Positions 62,183 to 64,000 of a stretch of DNA of 64,000 bases are shown here, in pieces. The notes below the pieces were generated by a model. That model was not told the DNA's origin. It worked only from the letters and a program-made list of their open reading frames with translations, and did no database searches. The stretch covers positions 22,098-86,097 of the forward strand of contig CAZXSN010000007.1 of assembly GCA_964643295.1 (NCBI GenBank). Direction: 5' to 3'. A program made the position numbers and the translations under genes. The stretch comes from Merdiplasma sp964643295 (GTDB lineage Bacteria; Bacillota; Clostridia; Lachnospirales; Lachnospiraceae). Positions within the stretch are counted from its first letter, which is position 1, and the number at the start of each line of letters is the position of its first letter.

Positions 62183-63034
62183 CTACTCCAGAGTCCTGGC
62201 AGCTGCCTCCACCACATGACTTACCAGAACGGACGTCGTCACACTGCCCACGCCACCCGGCACCGGGGTGATGGAATCCACGATCGGTTCTACAGCTGCA
62301 TAATCGACATCCCCGCAGAGTTTCCCTTCCGCGTTCATGTTGATTCCCACGTCGATCACGATCTGGCCTTCTCTCACATAATTCGCTCCTACCACACCCG
62401 CACGGCCTGCTGCCACAAGCAGGATATCCGCCTCCCGGGTGACAGAAGGCATATCCACCGTTCTCGTATGGCAGATGGTCACCGTGGCATTCCGTTTGAT
62501 CAGCATCATCGCAGCCGGTTTGCCCACGACCAGAGAACGCCCGATCACCACCGCCCTCTTGCCGGTGCAGTCAATCCCATAGTAGTCCAAAATCTCCATG
62601 CAGGCCTGCGGGGTACAGGGCGGGAATCCCACTCTTTTCCCGGTGAACACGCCGGACATCGAAGCGTCGGTCATGCAGTCCACATCTTTTGCGGGATCCA
62701 GGGCATTCTCAATCACCGACTGATTTAAGTGTTTCGGCAGCGGACGGAATAACAGAACCCCATGAATCCTGTCGTTTTTGTTCACTCCGTTGATCACACC
62801 AAGCAGTTCTTCCTGGGAGACGTCCTCCGGAAGCAGAATCTTTTCACAGGCTGCTCCCAGCGTCTCACAGCGCTTGGTAGCACCCTTCTCATAGGAAATA
62901 TCGCTGGGGTTCTCCCCCACACGAATAATGCATAAAGTCGGCGTGATGCCTTTTGAAGCAAGGTCCGCCGCCTGAGTCCTGATTCGTTCGTTGAGGGAAG
63001 CGTTTACCTCTTTTCCAAGCAATTGTCTTGCCAT
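62183..63034 (-). CDS. folD: Methylenetetrahydrofolate dehydrogenase / methenyltetrahydrofolate cyclohydrolase
   Basis: A 283-residue bifunctional FolD that interconverts methylene-, methenyl- and 10-formyl-tetrahydrofolate. The catalytic Lys sits in YEKGATKRCETLGAAC (usual motif YxxxK, here with EKGATKR), the folate site in GVLLFRPLPKHLNQ, and the nucleotide-binding part in AVVIGRSLVVGKPAAMMLIK and TPVPGGVGSVTTSVLVSH. Conserved CTPQACMEIL is also present. AAGGAG lies eight bases before the ATG. It follows fchA by 45 bases. Confidence 0.96.
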   Translation of the reverse strand: MARQLLGKEVNASLNERIRTQAADLASKGITPTLCIIRVGENPSDISYEKGATKRCETLGAACEKILLPEDVSQEELLGVINGVNKNDRIHGVLLFRPLPKHLNQSVIENALDPAKDVDCMTDASMSGVFTGKRVGFPPCTPQACMEILDYYGIDCTGKRAVVIGRSLVVGKPAAMMLIKRNATVTICHTRTVDMPSVTREADILLVAAGRAGVVGANYVREGQIVIDVGINMNAEGKLCGDVDYAAVEPIVDSITPVPGGVGSVTTSVLVSHVVEAAARTLE

Positions 63035-63079
63035 CTTGTGAACTCCTTTTTCTTATTCTTCCGGGAATACTGCCCGCTC

Positions 63080-63712
63080 TCAGTTTTTCAGCCTTGCCAG
63101 CACACTGTCAAAAATCTCATCGGCCAGGGGCAGGTATTTCTCCAGCATCGCATCTGCCTTTTCATTCAGCTGCTGCGCGTACTCTCTGTTGGCCATGGAT
63201 TTGGTATTGATATAGACGTTCAGACTGGCTCCTTTTAAGGCAGCCTTGCAGAACGCCGCGCCAACACCCGCATCGCTGATGGCAAGCGCGGAGCCCTTGG
63301 CGGCAAATTCCTTAATCAGATCAATCGCCTCGCAGCATTTTTCCATGATCTCCATCGGAACGGCACAGGCATCTTTGAGCACGATCTCCATCACACGGGC
63401 CTTTTCCGCCTTCTCTTCTTCCGTATTCTTGGGCATACCATATGCCTTGGAGAGCGGCTCAAAGGCCTCCGCATCCTTCTCCACCAGCGCCAGCAGTTCT
63501 TCCTGCAGATTGTCACATTTTGCCTTCAGGTCATACATTTCCGCTTCCACAGCGGCATACTTCTTTTTCCCCACGGTCAGACTGCCCACCATATTTCCCA
63601 GAGCAGTGCCCACCGCACCGACCAGAGCAGACGCGCCGCCGCCGCCGGGAACCGGAGCCTTTGAAGCAAGCACTTCCACAAACTCATTGCAGGGTACCGT
63701 TGAAAATCCCAT
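63080..63712 (-). CDS. fchA: Methenyltetrahydrofolate cyclohydrolase / formiminotransferase-cyclodeaminase family (FchA)
   Basis: A 210-residue all-helical protein of the cyclodeaminase/FchA family. It has the signature KAPVPGGGGASALVGAVGTA near residue 18, then GNMVGSLTVGKKKYAAVEAE, and a C-terminal helix region AISDAGVGAAFCKAALKGA. In clostridial purine and acetogenic metabolism it acts as formimino-THF cyclodeaminase or methenyl-THF cyclohydrolase. Its place between fhs and folD supports a one-carbon role. ATG 63712 has GAGG shortly upstream; the upstream extension is unsupported. FolD also has cyclohydrolase activity, so both in one cluster suggests that FchA serves formimino groups or adds capacity. 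Confidence 0.9.
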   Translation of the reverse strand: MGFSTVPCNEFVEVLASKAPVPGGGGASALVGAVGTALGNMVGSLTVGKKKYAAVEAEMYDLKAKCDNLQEELLALVEKDAEAFEPLSKAYGMPKNTEEEKAEKARVMEIVLKDACAVPMEIMEKCCEAIDLIKEFAAKGSALAISDAGVGAAFCKAALKGASLNVYINTKSMANREYAQQLNEKADAMLEKYLPLADEIFDSVLARLKN

Positions 63713-63861
63713 GGGATATCCCTCCTCCCGTCTCCATACACTTTCGGCACGAAGCATAAACCTAAAACCAATATCTTCTGTCTGTTCCGCCGCCCTTTGC
63801 CTTGAAGCCTGTCTTTCATCTAAACTGCAGCGAAACACCTTTTCTGCTTACCTTTTATACA

Positions 63862-63884
63862 GGGACAGGCCGCAGGCCTGTCCC
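63862..63884. other. Perfect hairpin between fhs and fchA
   Basis: GGGACAGGCC and GGCCTGTCCC are fully complementary around a 3-base loop. No T run follows on either strand. It may separate expression of fhs from fchA-folD by blocking exonucleases. Confidence 0.6.
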
Positions 63885-63945
63885 TGGCAGCTTAAATTTC
63901 TGTTCATCCTTATCAGGTGCGTCAACCGGTTTGAAAGGACGGGAC

Positions 63946-64000
63946 TTAGAACAGACCGGAAATCTTTCCGTTTTCGTCCACGTCGATCCGCTCCGCCGCC
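63946..64000 (-). CDS. fhs: Formate-tetrahydrofolate ligase, C-terminal end (rest outside window)
   Basis: The minus-strand frame from the right edge ends at TAA 63948-63946 and reads AAERIDVDENGKISGLF. This is the invariant C-terminal signature of Fhs (ATP-dependent formate activation to 10-formyl-THF). Only 17 residues are visible, but the pattern and the neighbours fchA and folD make the assignment firm. Confidence 0.88.
   Translation of the reverse strand, partial: AAERIDVDENGKISGLF

Overview
The window reads as a chromosomal segment of a strictly fermentative Clostridia member, most likely a Lachnospiraceae-type gut commensal. The evidence is T-box leaders on pheST and leuA, a 6S RNA, strong AGGAGG ribosome binding sites with several TTG/GTG starts, a SleB-type cortex hydrolase (spore former), an fhs-fchA-folD one-carbon cluster, and large host-facing surface proteins including an M60 (mucin-type) metallopeptidase. 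Assignment to family level is inference; no rRNA is present. Most genes are on the minus strand.

Layout. 1-1240: end of a dTDP-rhamnose operon (rfbD end, rfbC, terminator), directly followed by the first copy of a 245-bp structured repeat. 1782-8473: rarA, glmS, an AlaX editing protein, then a divergent PHP phosphoesterase and a HAD phosphatase. 8557-13273: a large sorted surface protein, a Rpn-type nuclease relative and an overlapping decayed frame. 13541-19563: queA, a histidine phosphatase, pheST with its Phe T-box. 19830-25915: YihY membrane protein, 6S RNA, citrate synthase, a small membrane protein, threonine synthase, SleB hydrolase. 26898-30783: leuA with its Leu T-box, and a lactonase. 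31130-37291: oppABCDF. 38030-43479: a second peptide/nickel-type ABC operon, interrupted between its two ATPase genes by the second copy of the structured repeat. 43739-55714: an HPt protein, a 2039-residue dockerin/M60 peptidase, a cohesin-like/fibronectin-type protein and a hybrid histidine kinase. 55914-57454: gdhA. 57455-59451: a gene-poor AT-rich stretch. 59452-61465: an LRR/zinc-ribbon surface protein behind a cyclic-di-GMP-I riboswitch. 62019-64000: folD, fchA and the end of fhs.

How it fits together. Two peptide importers, glutamate dehydrogenase, threonine and leucine synthesis and the tetrahydrofolate cluster describe an amino-acid/peptide economy. The 43-56 kb block looks like a secreted, possibly cohesin-dockerin-assembled protease module encoded next to the parts of a phosphorelay (hybrid kinase plus separate HPt). 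The c-di-GMP riboswitch ties another surface protein to the motile/sessile switch. The least explained feature is the pair of 245/246-bp repeats at 1241 and 38649, whose hairpins differ in sequence but keep their pairing.
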